A stretch of DNA of 46,031 bases from Paenibacillus koleovorans NBRC 103111 (lineage in GTDB: Bacteria; Bacillota; Bacilli; Paenibacillales; NBRC-103111). The stretch spans positions 1 to 46,031 of the forward strand of contig NZ_BIMA01000051.1 of the NCBI RefSeq assembly GCF_004000845.1. Direction: 5' to 3'. The notes under the pieces were generated by a model, which searched no databases, was not told the origin of the DNA, and saw only the letters and a program-made list of their open reading frames with translations. The position numbers and the translations under genes were made by a program. Shown piece by piece: positions 30,915-40,128 of this stretch; positions within the stretch are counted from its first letter, which is position 1, and every line of letters begins with the position of its first letter.

Positions 30915-31454
30915 ATGACAAACAAACGAAATTGGCTCATCGCCGCGCTCATCGTAGGATTGGCGGTTGTAGCCGTTTATCAAAATGTCTCCGCCGGAGA
31001 CCAAGCCGCATCCGTCCCGACCGAGACGGCTCCTCGACCGAACTACTTGGCGCCTACGCTTGCTCTGGAAGGACTGGACGGGCAATCGTATCAAGTCGGC
31101 GGCACAAGGGACAAGGTGCTGTTGATCAATTTCTGGGCGTCCTGGTGCGGACCATGCGAGCTGGAGGCTCCTGATCTGAAGCGGCTGGCTGACAAGTACA
31201 AGGATGGCATGGAGCTTTACGCCATTAATGTGACCTCGCAGGATCGAATGGACAACGTGAATTCGTTCGTCAAGCATTTCGGCTTTGACTTCCCGGTGTT
31301 GCTTGATCCAGACGGGCAAGCGTCGGACACGTACCGGATTCGGGGATTGCCGACTACGTTTCTGGTGGATCGCAACGGCGTTATTACCGACGCCTTCAAT
31401 TTGCTGAACCCGGACGAGCTGGAGAAGCGGATAAAGGAATTGCTGGCTAAGTAA
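30915..31454 (+). CDS. TlpA/ResA-like thiol-disulfide oxidoreductase
   Basis: A 179-residue membrane-anchored thioredoxin. One N-terminal helix (residues 7-22) is followed by the thioredoxin fold with WCGPC (Cys78, Cys81) in INFWASWCGPCELEAP and the cis-proline in GLPTTFLVD. The outward orientation and the extra insertion after the active site are typical of ResA/TlpA, which keep cytochrome c or envelope proteins reduced. GGAAGG precedes the ATG. It stands alone; no cytochrome maturation genes are nearby, so the substrate is open. Confidence 0.92.
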   Translation: MTNKRNWLIAALIVGLAVVAVYQNVSAGDQAASVPTETAPRPNYLAPTLALEGLDGQSYQVGGTRDKVLLINFWASWCGPCELEAPDLKRLADKYKDGMELYAINVTSQDRMDNVNSFVKHFGFDFPVLLDPDGQASDTYRIRGLPTTFLVDRNGVITDAFNLLNPDELEKRIKELLAK

Positions 31455-31458
31455 ATTA

Positions 31459-31503
31459 AAACCCGGGTTCGCAGCCGTGTGGCTAAGCGTACCCGGGTTT
31501 CTT
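31459..31503. terminator. Terminator between the thioredoxin gene and cimA
   Basis: AAACCCGGGT (31459-31468) pairs exactly with ACCCGGGTTT (31491-31500). It has T-rich flanks on both strands and lies between convergent genes. Confidence 0.82.
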
Positions 31504-31510
31504 ATTGTCG

Positions 31511-31542
31511 TTCAGTGGTTTAGTTGTTTAGTTGTTTAGTGG
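31511..31542. repeat. Four 8-base tandem units at the cimA stop codon
   Basis: TTCAGTGG, TTTAGTTG, TTTAGTTG and TTTAGTGG follow one another. On the minus strand the last unit supplies the cimA stop codon; the others add further stops downstream in several frames. Confidence 0.8.
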
Positions 31543-33152
31543 TTGACCAGTCCGACCTGCTCTTGGGATTCCTCCGACTTGCATACGTACGTCTTGCCGA
31601 TCAGCGCGTATTGGATACTGTCCACGAGCGCTTCCCAGCTCGCTTCAATTACGTTCTCGGATACGCCTACCGTGCTCCAGGTGTTGTTGAAGTCGGTCGT
31701 CTCGATCAGGACGCGGACCTTGGCGGCTGTTGCGTCTTTCTCGTCCAGCACACGCACCTTGTAGTCCGTCAGGTGGAATTGCTTGATATCCGGATAATAA
31801 GGCGAGAGCGCTTTGCGAAGCGCATTGTCCAGCGCGTTGACCGGACCGTTGCCTTCCGCCGCGGTGTAGACGGATTCGCCGTGCACCTTCAGCTTGACGA
31901 TCGCTTCGGAATTGACGGCATTGCCGGACGACTTCTCCACGAGCAGCTTGAACGACTCCACGGTGAACGCTTCTTTGATGTCTTCGAATGCTCTTCGCAG
32001 CAGCAGCTCGAGAGAGGCGTCTGCGCCTTCGAACTGATAGCCGCGATGCTCGAGCTCCTTGATCTTCTCGATGATGTCGCGGGTTTTCGTCGACTGTTTG
32101 TTCAGATCGAGCTTCAGCTCGGTTGCTTTGACCATCAGGTTGCTCTGGCCGGCCAGCTCGGAGACGAGGACGCGTTGTTTGTTGCCGACTAGCTCAGGCG
32201 TAATATGTTCATACGTCTTAGGATGCTTCATGATGGCGGAGACATGGATGCCGCCCTTGTGCGCGAACGCTGCCGCACCGACGAACGGCTGGTTGACCGG
32301 CATATGCACGTTGGCAATCTCGCTGACATAGCGGGCGATGGTTGTTAAGCTGGCGAGCTGTTCCTCGCTGATGCACTTGTATGGCAGCTTCAGCTGCAGG
32401 TTCGGGATGACGGAGCACAGGTTGGCATTGCCGCAGCGCTCTCCGAAGCCGTTGATCGTGCCCTGTACTTGACGGGCCCCGGCTTGGACGGCTGCGATGC
32501 TGTTCGCTACGCCGAGCTCGCAGTCGTTGTGGGCGTGGATGCCGACCGGCGCTTGGATGCTCGCGCACACGGCCGCGACGATCGCCGACACTTCGGTCGG
32601 CAACGAGCCGCCGTTCGTATCGCAGAGCACGACCCAGTCCGCGCCGGCCGATTCCGCGGCTTTAACGGTCTGCAAGGCGTAATCCGGGTTGTTCTTGTAG
32701 CCGTCGAAGAAATGCTCGCCAAGATAGATGACTTCCATACCCTTGCTCTTCAGGTAGCGCACGGAATCATGGATCATCGCCAGATTTTCCTCAAGCGTGG
32801 TCTGGATGGCGGTATGCACATGGAAGTCCCAAGACTTCCCGAAGATCGACGCTACGCTGACGCCGGCTTCCACGAGCCGATTCAGATTGTGGTCGTTCTC
32901 GGGCGAGATGTCCTTGCGCCGCGTGCTGCCGAATGCAGATATTTTGGCATTCGTCAGCTTAAGCTCCCGCGCCCGGTGGAAAAACTCAATATCCTTGCTG
33001 TTGCTGCCTGGCCATCCGCCTTCAATATATTGAACGCCCAATTGGTCAAGCTTCAGAGCGATTTTCAATTTGTCGTCGACCGTCAAGCTGATCCCTTCGC
33101 CTTGCGTTCCGTCTCTCAATGTTGTGTCGAATATGCTTACTGAATTGGACAT
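31536..33152 (-). CDS. cimA: (R)-citramalate synthase CimA
   Basis: A 538-residue enzyme of the isopropylmalate/homocitrate synthase family. FDTTLRDGTQGEG (8-20), ADWVVLCDTNGGSLPTE, GIHAHNDCELG (metal histidines) and GTINGFGERCGNANL form the barrel active site. The C-terminal 130 residues are the LeuA-type regulatory domain. The length and the GQGEG-type motif place it in the CimA/NifV-like branch annotated as citramalate synthase, which condenses pyruvate and acetyl-CoA for isoleucine synthesis. AAGGAGG precedes the ATG, with an extended -10 (TGCTATAAT) upstream. It is monocistronic. Confidence 0.92.
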   Translation of the reverse strand: MSNSVSIFDTTLRDGTQGEGISLTVDDKLKIALKLDQLGVQYIEGGWPGSNSKDIEFFHRARELKLTNAKISAFGSTRRKDISPENDHNLNRLVEAGVSVASIFGKSWDFHVHTAIQTTLEENLAMIHDSVRYLKSKGMEVIYLGEHFFDGYKNNPDYALQTVKAAESAGADWVVLCDTNGGSLPTEVSAIVAAVCASIQAPVGIHAHNDCELGVANSIAAVQAGARQVQGTINGFGERCGNANLCSVIPNLQLKLPYKCISEEQLASLTTIARYVSEIANVHMPVNQPFVGAAAFAHKGGIHVSAIMKHPKTYEHITPELVGNKQRVLVSELAGQSNLMVKATELKLDLNKQSTKTRDIIEKIKELEHRGYQFEGADASLELLLRRAFEDIKEAFTVESFKLLVEKSSGNAVNSEAIVKLKVHGESVYTAAEGNGPVNALDNALRKALSPYYPDIKQFHLTDYKVRVLDEKDATAAKVRVLIETTDFNNTWSTVGVSENVIEASWEALVDSIQYALIGKTYVCKSEESQEQVGLVNH

Positions 33153-33209
33153 CGAAACTGCCTCCTTAACACCTTCGTCAGAAATGCCGCCGTTTTAGCT
33201 TAACCTTGA

Positions 33210-33215
33210 TTATAG
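33210..33215 (-). promoter_or_regulatory. Extended -10 promoter of cimA
   Basis: On the minus strand TGCTATAAT with the hexamer at 33210-33215 and only a weak -35. No T-box or riboswitch is visible in the 57-base leader. Confidence 0.65.
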
Positions 33216-33281
33216 CATTTTCTGTCGGGAATGTTGAATAAATTTTCACAAGCGGGTAAGCTGAATAAGGGGGTGTGGCGC

Positions 33282-34577
33282 ATGTTCAACCGAAACGAGC
33301 ATTATCCGAAAAACGGTAGAGTCATCCTTCATATCGATATGAACGCCTTCTATTGCTCCGTGCATGAGGCGGTCGAGCCGGCGCTGTACAAGAACAAGCC
33401 GATCGCCGTATCGGGCAGTGTCGAGAAGCGCAGAGGCATCATCGTCACCTCTTCCTATGCGGCCAGAGCGAAGGGAGTCAAGACCGGCATGCAAGTCCGC
33501 GAGGCGCTGAAGCTGTGCCCCGAGTTGATCCTGCTGCAGCCGAACTTCGATCTATACCGGCAGTTTTCCCGCCGGTTTATGAATATAGTCTATGAATATT
33601 CACCGTTAATGCAGGCCATGTCCATTGATGAATGTTTCGTCGATATTACCGGCTCGAGCCAGTTCGGTACGCCGCTTGAAATCGCCGAGCGGCTGCAGGC
33701 GCGCATCCGCGAGGAGCTGCATTTGCCTTGCTCGATCGGCGTCGCCCCGAACAAGCTGCTGGCGAAGATGGCCTCGGACATGAAGAAGCCGAACGGACTG
33801 ACCGTGTTGCGCAAGCGGGATGTGCCCCGACTGTTATGGGACAAGCCTTGCTCGTTTATGTACGGTATCGGCGGCCGGACAGCGGAGAAGCTGACCAAGC
33901 TGAACATCACGACGATCGGCCAGCTGGCTGCGGCGGACGAGGCGTTCCTGGTCAAGGAGTTCGGGGTGAACGGGAGCTGGCTGAAGCAAGCGGCGAACGG
34001 CAACGACGACTCCCCGGTGCTCGAGGATCGGGAGCCGAGCAAGTCGATCGGGCATACGACGACGCTGCCTTATAATGTGACTTCGTTCGCCGAAGTATCC
34101 CGCGTGTTTCTGAATTTGGCCGATCAGGTGGCACGCCGCCTTCGCCGCCAGCATATGGTGTCGGGAACGATCCAGATTACGATTCGCGATCCTTCGATGA
34201 AGACGATTACACGTTCTTTTACGTTGCCGACCCCGACCGAGAATGCCGACGACGTACATAAAACGGCTTGCGGCTTGTACGTAAAGCATTGGAAGGAAGG
34301 CAACCCGATCCGGCTTCTCGGCATTACGCTGCAAAGCTTGCAGCCAAGAGAAACGGCGGCGATCCAGCTGGACCTGTTCGACTACAAGGAGCACCCCCGC
34401 AAGGAGCAGCTCAACCGCACGATGGACCGAATCCGCGACAAATTCGGCGAGAGCGCTATTTTGACGGCCGGTATGCTGGGGGATGATCCCTCTTCCTTGA
34501 TTCGCAATCATAAGGTGCGAGGCACCTCGCTGCAGATGGACCATCTTCGGGTGCCTCTGGAGGAGGAGAAGGAGTGA
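33282..34577 (+). CDS. dinB: DNA polymerase IV (Y family)
   Basis: A 431-residue translesion polymerase. The metal motifs are HIDMNAFYCSVHEA (Asp19) and MSIDECFVDITG. A helix-hairpin-helix thumb (YGIGGRTAEKL) and little-finger domain follow, and a beta-clamp binding motif QLDLF lies near residue 366. Start at 33282 has AAGGGGG upstream; a longer frame begins at 33231. No LexA-like box is seen in the short upstream region, so SOS control is not supported. It overlaps the region used as the ribosome site of mobB. Confidence 0.94.
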   Translation: MFNRNEHYPKNGRVILHIDMNAFYCSVHEAVEPALYKNKPIAVSGSVEKRRGIIVTSSYAARAKGVKTGMQVREALKLCPELILLQPNFDLYRQFSRRFMNIVYEYSPLMQAMSIDECFVDITGSSQFGTPLEIAERLQARIREELHLPCSIGVAPNKLLAKMASDMKKPNGLTVLRKRDVPRLLWDKPCSFMYGIGGRTAEKLTKLNITTIGQLAAADEAFLVKEFGVNGSWLKQAANGNDDSPVLEDREPSKSIGHTTTLPYNVTSFAEVSRVFLNLADQVARRLRRQHMVSGTIQITIRDPSMKTITRSFTLPTPTENADDVHKTACGLYVKHWKEGNPIRLLGITLQSLQPRETAAIQLDLFDYKEHPRKEQLNRTMDRIRDKFGESAILTAGMLGDDPSSLIRNHKVRGTSLQMDHLRVPLEEEKE

Positions 34578-34582
34578 ATGCA

Positions 34583-35194
34583 ATGGAGGGCTGGAACCGG
34601 TCGGAGTCAATAGTAACGGAGTGGCGGCTGCCTGTGATCGGCTTCGCCGGCTATTCGAATAGCGGCAAAACTTCGCTCGCTTCTCAAGTAGTGGCATTGC
34701 TGGAGCGGGAAGGCGTTCGCGTCGCGGTCGTGAAGCATGACGGACACGGGCATTACAAGGAAGCGCCGGGCACCGACTCAGCGCTTTATCTGGAGGCGGG
34801 AGCTTCTGCCGTCGCAGTGTTGTCGCCGGAAGGATTCGTGCTGAGAGAGCGCCGATTGGATTGCAGTCTGGAATGGATGGCGGAGCGTCTCTCGAAAGAG
34901 ACGGATTCGGCTGGAGGATGTCCATACGACCTGGTTGTCGCTGAGGGGTTCAAGTCAGGTGACCATCCGAAAATAGCCGTTGCCCGAAGAGCCTCCGATC
35001 TCGCTATCCTGGATGTAGGACCTCGAGAGGCTTGGATTGCGCTGGCTTGTCCGAGCTCTCTGATGCAGGAGAAGCGGCTCGATCTCGAAGTCTTGGCCAT
35101 GGACGATCCGCTCGAGGTGTCGCGTTTTGTCCTGCTTTTCCTGTCGAAGCAAGCGGGACTTGCCAAGGGCATAACTCCTTCCGGGCTTGCATAG
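34583..35194 (+). CDS. mobB: Molybdopterin-guanine dinucleotide biosynthesis protein MobB
   Basis: A 203-residue P-loop protein. Walker A is GYSNSGKT (23-30), followed by VAVVKHDGHGHYKEAPGTDS and DLVVAEGFKSGDHPKI, which are MobB landmarks. It binds GTP and assists MobA in making the guanine dinucleotide cofactor. The ATG at 34583 lies 8 bases after AAGGAG; a GTG at 34574 would overlap the dinB stop. It is encoded apart from other molybdenum cofactor genes, next to dinB. Confidence 0.9.
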   Translation: MEGWNRSESIVTEWRLPVIGFAGYSNSGKTSLASQVVALLEREGVRVAVVKHDGHGHYKEAPGTDSALYLEAGASAVAVLSPEGFVLRERRLDCSLEWMAERLSKETDSAGGCPYDLVVAEGFKSGDHPKIAVARRASDLAILDVGPREAWIALACPSSLMQEKRLDLEVLAMDDPLEVSRFVLLFLSKQAGLAKGITPSGLA

Positions 35195-35230
35195 GCTGGT
35201 TTCGTATGGCAACTGGTTGTCTTAAAGTGT

Positions 35231-35259
35231 TTGAACTTTCATAGGTTTTGTATTATATT
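35231..35259 (+). promoter_or_regulatory. Promoter of the ferredoxin gene
   Basis: TTGAAC (35231-35236), 17 bases, TATATT (35254-35259). The start codon follows about 37 bases later. Confidence 0.72.
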
Positions 35260-35268
35260 ACTACATGA

Positions 35269-35532
<264 letters not shown>

Positions 35533-35546
35533 GGATTGCGTAAGAC

Positions 35547-35583
35547 AACCCTGTCTCTTCCGCTAAGAGACGGGGTTTTTTTG
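35547..35583 (+). terminator. Terminator of the ferredoxin gene
   Basis: AACCCTGTCTCT pairs with AGAGACGGGGTT (one G-U) and is followed by eight T. Confidence 0.92.
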
Positions 35584-35607
35584 TTGTAAAATTAACATAA
35601 ACAGTGA

Positions 35608-35636
35608 TTGCCATTATCCGCCAACCCCTATAAAAT
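35608..35636 (+). promoter_or_regulatory. Promoter of the CHASE2 cyclase / FecR locus
   Basis: TTGCCA (35608-35613), 17 bases, TAAAAT (35631-35636). The leader of about 80 bases contains a small CCCAT/ATGGG hairpin but no recognised riboswitch. Confidence 0.6.
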
Positions 35637-35725
35637 AAGCTTAGGTACTTATGCCCATCGAGGATCATGGGAGTATGGAAGCAAGGTAGAATTTTGTTGA
35701 TAGGTTAGCTCGGGGGAGGACCATA

Positions 35726-37606
35726 ATGAGCAAGAAGAACTGGAGAACGTCGATCATTGCGGCTATAGTTATAGCCCTTATTTCAGTGCTGTCGTATACG
35801 ACGGGGACAGGAGGTTCGTTTCATTACGTCGAGAATCCATTGCGAGATGCGCTCAGCGGCGTGATGCAGCAGCATGAGCCGGATACGCAGATCAAGATCA
35901 TCAAGATCGACTCGAAGTCGCTGGAGGCGATCGGTCAATATCCATGGGATCGCACCGTCTACGCGAATTTGATCGAGAAGCTCCAGAGCGGCAAAGTGGC
36001 GGCGGTCGGCGTCGACGTGCTGTTCCCGGAGCCGAGCAAGGAAGCCAAGAACGATCAGGCGCTCGCCGATATTATGAAGAAATACAAGAACGTCGTGCTT
36101 CCGGTCAACGTCCTGTTCCCGCCTCAGCAGAAATCCGCTGATCAATTGGAATACGAACGGATCGAGTATCCTACAGCCGCTATTAACGCCCCTAAATCTC
36201 AAATCGCCCACATTAACGTTTTTCCCGATACGGATGATAAGGTTCGCCGCTTGATCGTCGGCATCCCCGAGAAAGAGGGGGGCATGATCGAAGCGTTCAG
36301 CGTGAAGCTGGCCAACCTGGCGCTGCCGGCCGAAGAGCAGGTGCGTTGGGACGAAGCCGATAAACAATGGAAACGCGGTTCGACGGTTATCCCTACCAAT
36401 TCTCGCAATCAAGTATTGACTCAGTTTTATACTAAGCCTCGGCAAGATGCCGATTTGAAGACCGGCTATAGCAATTATTCGTTCTCCGACGTGTTGAGCG
36501 GTAAAGTTCCGGCTTTGGAATTCGAAAACGATATCGTGCTGATCGGACCGTTCTCGACGGGTCTGCAGGACGAATACATGACGCCGATGAGCAAGGTCAT
36601 CAAGATGTTCGGGGTCGAAGTGCACGCCAACATGCTTCAGTCAATTCTCGACGGCCAATTCTGGGTGGAGCTGCACGAAGGCTACGGCATCGCCTTGTTG
36701 CTTGCCCTCGTTCTGCTGACGTTTTACCTGTTCAATCGGTTCAAGGGCCGGTCGGCCATTTTCGTTTATGTCGGAGCCTTGATTCTGTACATGGCCGCGT
36801 TCGAGCTGTTCAACGAGGCTTTCCATATTTTCCTGCCGATTTTTTATCCGCTAATGGCGATTACGCTTATGTATGTCTGGTCGATCATTCACCATTACTT
36901 GGCGGAACGTCAGGAGCGCAACCGCGTGACGGGCATCTTTGGCCGATTCGTACCGAAGACGGTCGTGGACAAAATGCTGACTTCCGGCGACGAAGTGAAG
37001 CTGGGCGGCGAGCGGATGGACATTACGCTCATTTTCGTCGATATCCGCGGGTTCACGACGTTGTCGGAGAAGCTGGAGCCGGAGCAAGTTATCGCATTCT
37101 TGAATGAATACCTCGATGTTTGTACCAAAGCGGTGTTCAAGTTTAACGGCACGCTCGACAAGTTTATCGGCGACGGCGTCATGGCGATATTCGGGGCTCC
37201 GATCCGCTATGACAATCATACTGAGCTTGCGGTCCGCTCGGCTCTGGAGATGAAGAAGCAATCCGCTATCCTGGAGCAGAAGCTTATGGAGAAGCTAGGG
37301 TTTACGGTTCGTTTCGGGATCGGAATCAATTGCGGCCCTGCCGTCGTAGGGAATATCGGCTCCGAGGATCTGCGCCTCGACTATACGGCGATCGGCGATA
37401 CCGTCAACTTGTCCGCACGTTTGGAGTCGAATGCGAAGCCGGGCCAAATCTTGATCAGCGAGAATGTGTATAATCGAGTCGGCCATCTGTTCGAAATCGA
37501 GAGTATGGGCGAGATCAAGGTGAAGGGGAAAGAATTACCAGTGCCGATTTATCAGGTTCATGCCGAGAAAGGTCTCTCGGAAGCGGCCGCTTCTGCCGAA
37601 AAATAG
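35726..37606 (+). CDS. CHASE2-domain class III adenylate/guanylate cyclase
   Basis: A 626-residue membrane protein: N-terminal helix (10-30), extracellular CHASE2 sensor (about 35-310, with IKIIKIDSKSLEAIGQYPW and ENDIVLIGPFSTGLQDEY), three helices (about 320-392), then a cyclase domain (about 430-610). The catalytic residues are present: metal aspartates Asp439 (FVDIRGF) and Asp483 (KFIGDGVMAIFG), Lys479, and DYTAIGDTVNLSARLE with Asp552, Thr554, Asn561 and Arg565. The Lys plus Asp/Thr pairing is of adenylate type. It should make cAMP on an outside signal, which is uncommon among Firmicutes. GGGGGAGG precedes the ATG. Confidence 0.92.
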   Translation: MSKKNWRTSIIAAIVIALISVLSYTTGTGGSFHYVENPLRDALSGVMQQHEPDTQIKIIKIDSKSLEAIGQYPWDRTVYANLIEKLQSGKVAAVGVDVLFPEPSKEAKNDQALADIMKKYKNVVLPVNVLFPPQQKSADQLEYERIEYPTAAINAPKSQIAHINVFPDTDDKVRRLIVGIPEKEGGMIEAFSVKLANLALPAEEQVRWDEADKQWKRGSTVIPTNSRNQVLTQFYTKPRQDADLKTGYSNYSFSDVLSGKVPALEFENDIVLIGPFSTGLQDEYMTPMSKVIKMFGVEVHANMLQSILDGQFWVELHEGYGIALLLALVLLTFYLFNRFKGRSAIFVYVGALILYMAAFELFNEAFHIFLPIFYPLMAITLMYVWSIIHHYLAERQERNRVTGIFGRFVPKTVVDKMLTSGDEVKLGGERMDITLIFVDIRGFTTLSEKLEPEQVIAFLNEYLDVCTKAVFKFNGTLDKFIGDGVMAIFGAPIRYDNHTELAVRSALEMKKQSAILEQKLMEKLGFTVRFGIGINCGPAVVGNIGSEDLRLDYTAIGDTVNLSARLESNAKPGQILISENVYNRVGHLFEIESMGEIKVKGKELPVPIYQVHAEKGLSEAAASAEK

Positions 37607-37674
37607 ATAGAGGAGTCCATCGCACTAGGAATCGGAGCACGTAATACATGTTGCAAACGGGGAGGAACAGCTGG

Positions 37675-40128
37675 ATGAGAAGGAATGGAAGAAAGACGCT
37701 TGTCTTGGTGCTGCTGATCGCCCTGCTCTCGAATATTTTCGGGGCAGCGGCGTTCGCCAAGGAGAGTCGGGCTGCAATCATTGTAAGTATTGAAGGTACG
37801 GTGATGGTAACCAAAGCCGGCGGTTCGAACGCTTATCGGGCTTTCGTGGAGATGAGCCTGAACCAGGGGGACCATATTCGTACGGAATCGGGGTCCAGCG
37901 TCGTGCTGCGCATTGTCGATCAACAAGATGAAGTGACGATCGGCGAGAATACGGAAATGTACATATCCAGCCTGATCGATACCGACAGCGGCAAGAAGTC
38001 CAAGCTTAAGATGTGGGCCGGATCGATGTGGTTTAAGGTGAAAAAGTTGGTCAATGCCGATGACGAGTTCGAAGTCGAGACGCCGACCGCGGTCATGGGT
38101 GTCCGGGGCTCCAACGGGTATATCGAGTCCAAGCTCGGGATGCTGTTGGCACTTATGACGTCCGGGATTTTGGCGACCTCATCCACGGACGGCGAAGGCA
38201 ATGCGACCGGCGAGCCGGCTAACGTATATCCGGGTCAGCAGATCAGCCTGCTGCCGGGGCAATCTGCAGATGATATCTCGGAGAATGTAACGCCGCTCGA
38301 TATTGATTCATTCGTCCAAAATGCATCTCCTGCTATGCTTTTGCAGATGATTTCGACCATCAATGACATTCGTGAAGAGAACGAACAGTTCGTCAAGGAT
38401 GTTGCTGACGGGAAGAAGTCCGTTGATCCAAAGACAGGCTTGAACTTGGGTTCCTCGTCGGTTCTTTCCTCCTTCGGCTCCAACCTGACGAACCTGGTCG
38501 CCAACATTTCGAAGGCCGCGATAGACACGAACAAATTGCCGGCCGATCAAGTTCAGAAGCTGATCGATCAAGCCAATGCGAATACAACCGGCGAGAAGAT
38601 CGACCTGAACAATGTGAAGCCGTTCGATACGAAGATCGGTATGGATCCTGATGTTCAGAAGGCGAAGCAAGAGCAGCTCGAGAAGATGAAGCAAGATCGT
38701 GAGCGGCTCGCTCAAGAAGAGAAGCAGAAGCTGGAGCAGAAGCAAAAAGAGAATGCAGCTCTTCTGGCAGCGGCGGAAGCCGAGAGGAAGCGGATTGCGG
38801 ATGAGAACTTGAAGGCGGAACTAGAAAGACAGCGGAAAGCGGAAGAAGCCTTTAAACAGCAGTTGGCTGAAGCAGATCGGCTGAAGTTCGAGGAAGCGAA
38901 GAAGAAGGCGGACGAGGAGAAGAAGCGGCAGGAAGAAGCGCAGGTGAAGAACAATGCGCAAACGACGCCAACTCCGACACCAACGCCTACTCCAACACCG
39001 ACGCCAACGCCACCTCCTACTTCAACGGAGGAACCGGCTTCAACACCGACACCAACGCCACAGGCTCCTACGAATGTAACAACAAACAAGTCGAAGGTGA
39101 ACGCAGCGTCGAATTCGATCACCATTTCGGCTAAGTCGGCGGTTGGTACCACGATTCAACTGCGGTTAGGCTCCTTGGTCGTTCAATCGGTTACCGGTCA
39201 AGGCGATACGCCAGTGTCGATGACTTTGACGGGACTGCCGCAAGGCGTCTACAGCAATTACACGGTTCGAGCTGTCAATGGCAGCGTTTCGAGCTCAAAT
39301 GTTGCCGTACCAACATTTGAAGTAGATTTGTCGGCACCGATTGCTCCGGAGATCATATATCCGACCAGTCCATACACGAGCTCCACGGGAACGGTTTCCA
39401 TTGTTGTCAGTTCACAAGAGCCGCAAGCCTTTATTAGCTTGTACAACGGTAGCTCTTTAGTGGAGTCAAAGTATGTGGAGACAAGCGGTCTAGCAACCTT
39501 TTATGTGTATCATTTGACTGGAAATGTTACCTTTACTGCGAAAGCTCAGGATTTGGCGGGTAATGTAAGTGACGCTTCGTTGCCACTGGTGGTTACTAGT
39601 ACCGCCATTCCGGATCAAACGATCGAATTTACGGTTGATCAGAGTGGAATTTCCGGACCTGCGAGCTTAGACATTCAGGCGGGCGGTTTCTTGAATGTCG
39701 ATATCAATTTGAAAGATGTAACCATTTATGCCGCTGAGTTGCATTTGGGCTACTTGAATCATGTCGTCATGATTTATAACATGGATCCTACACATAACGC
39801 GGCTTACAATGGGAATGTGATCTTCGATCCAGCTACAAGCGTGGCGGCCCTAACAGAATATCCCGGATATGAGTCAAGAGAAATTGTATATGTCGTTTCG
39901 AATTATAGTGGAACAACTTCTGGAGAGAACATTCAGGTTCAGGGGACCAAGAAGCTGATCCGCATTCCAATGCTAGCTCTCAGTAATGGAATTGGAGAGG
40001 CGACTGGAGGCTCCTTCGATCTAAATGTGATGCTTGTGGATATAACCGGTCAAGTTGTGGGTGAGTTCACCAAATCGGTTAATTATGAAATTCACTATAG
40101 CGCTCCCTCCGGCGGAGGCCCAGCTTAA
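37675..40128 (+). CDS. Exported FecR-domain protein with coiled coil and cohesin-like end
   Basis: An 817-residue exported protein: signal peptide (1-28), FecR-like domain (about 32-150, IIVSIEGTVMVTKAGGSNAY to ETPTAVMGVRGSNG), helical region with a Lys/Glu/Ala/Gln coiled coil (about 325-425), a Pro-Thr linker (430-465), two Ig-like modules (about 467-645), and a C-terminal domain (about 648-805). The last has FLNVDINLKDVTIYAAELHL, a cohesin-like opening. Start at 37675 follows GGGGAGG by about 8 bases. FecR in Gram-negatives controls a sigma factor; none is here. Its stop overlaps the next start by one base. Cohesin assignment is by pattern only. Confidence 0.85.
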   Translation: MRRNGRKTLVLVLLIALLSNIFGAAAFAKESRAAIIVSIEGTVMVTKAGGSNAYRAFVEMSLNQGDHIRTESGSSVVLRIVDQQDEVTIGENTEMYISSLIDTDSGKKSKLKMWAGSMWFKVKKLVNADDEFEVETPTAVMGVRGSNGYIESKLGMLLALMTSGILATSSTDGEGNATGEPANVYPGQQISLLPGQSADDISENVTPLDIDSFVQNASPAMLLQMISTINDIREENEQFVKDVADGKKSVDPKTGLNLGSSSVLSSFGSNLTNLVANISKAAIDTNKLPADQVQKLIDQANANTTGEKIDLNNVKPFDTKIGMDPDVQKAKQEQLEKMKQDRERLAQEEKQKLEQKQKENAALLAAAEAERKRIADENLKAELERQRKAEEAFKQQLAEADRLKFEEAKKKADEEKKRQEEAQVKNNAQTTPTPTPTPTPTPTPTPPPTSTEEPASTPTPTPQAPTNVTTNKSKVNAASNSITISAKSAVGTTIQLRLGSLVVQSVTGQGDTPVSMTLTGLPQGVYSNYTVRAVNGSVSSSNVAVPTFEVDLSAPIAPEIIYPTSPYTSSTGTVSIVVSSQEPQAFISLYNGSSLVESKYVETSGLATFYVYHLTGNVTFTAKAQDLAGNVSDASLPLVVTSTAIPDQTIEFTVDQSGISGPASLDIQAGGFLNVDINLKDVTIYAAELHLGYLNHVVMIYNMDPTHNAAYNGNVIFDPATSVAALTEYPGYESREIVYVVSNYSGTTSGENIQVQGTKKLIRIPMLALSNGIGEATGGSFDLNVMLVDITGQVVGEFTKSVNYEIHYSAPSGGGPA
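38964..39062 (+). repeat. Pro-Thr coding tract
   Basis: Imperfect six-base units of the ACNCCN type encode alternating Thr-Pro. They form the flexible linker of the first FecR protein, interrupted by a short acidic segment. Confidence 0.85.

Noticed and set aside
33216-33281. LexA/SOS box before dinB
   Set aside because: No CGAACNNNNGTTCG-like palindrome is present in the short upstream region.
35637-35725. Riboswitch (cyclic dinucleotide type) before the cyclase
   Set aside because: Only a small CCCAT/ATGGG hairpin is present; the conserved strings expected of cyclic di-GMP or cyclic di-AMP riboswitches are absent.
37675-38130. A FecI-type sigma factor partner for the FecR proteins
   Set aside because: No sigma-70 region 2/4-like frame occurs anywhere between 35 and 46 kb on either strand.
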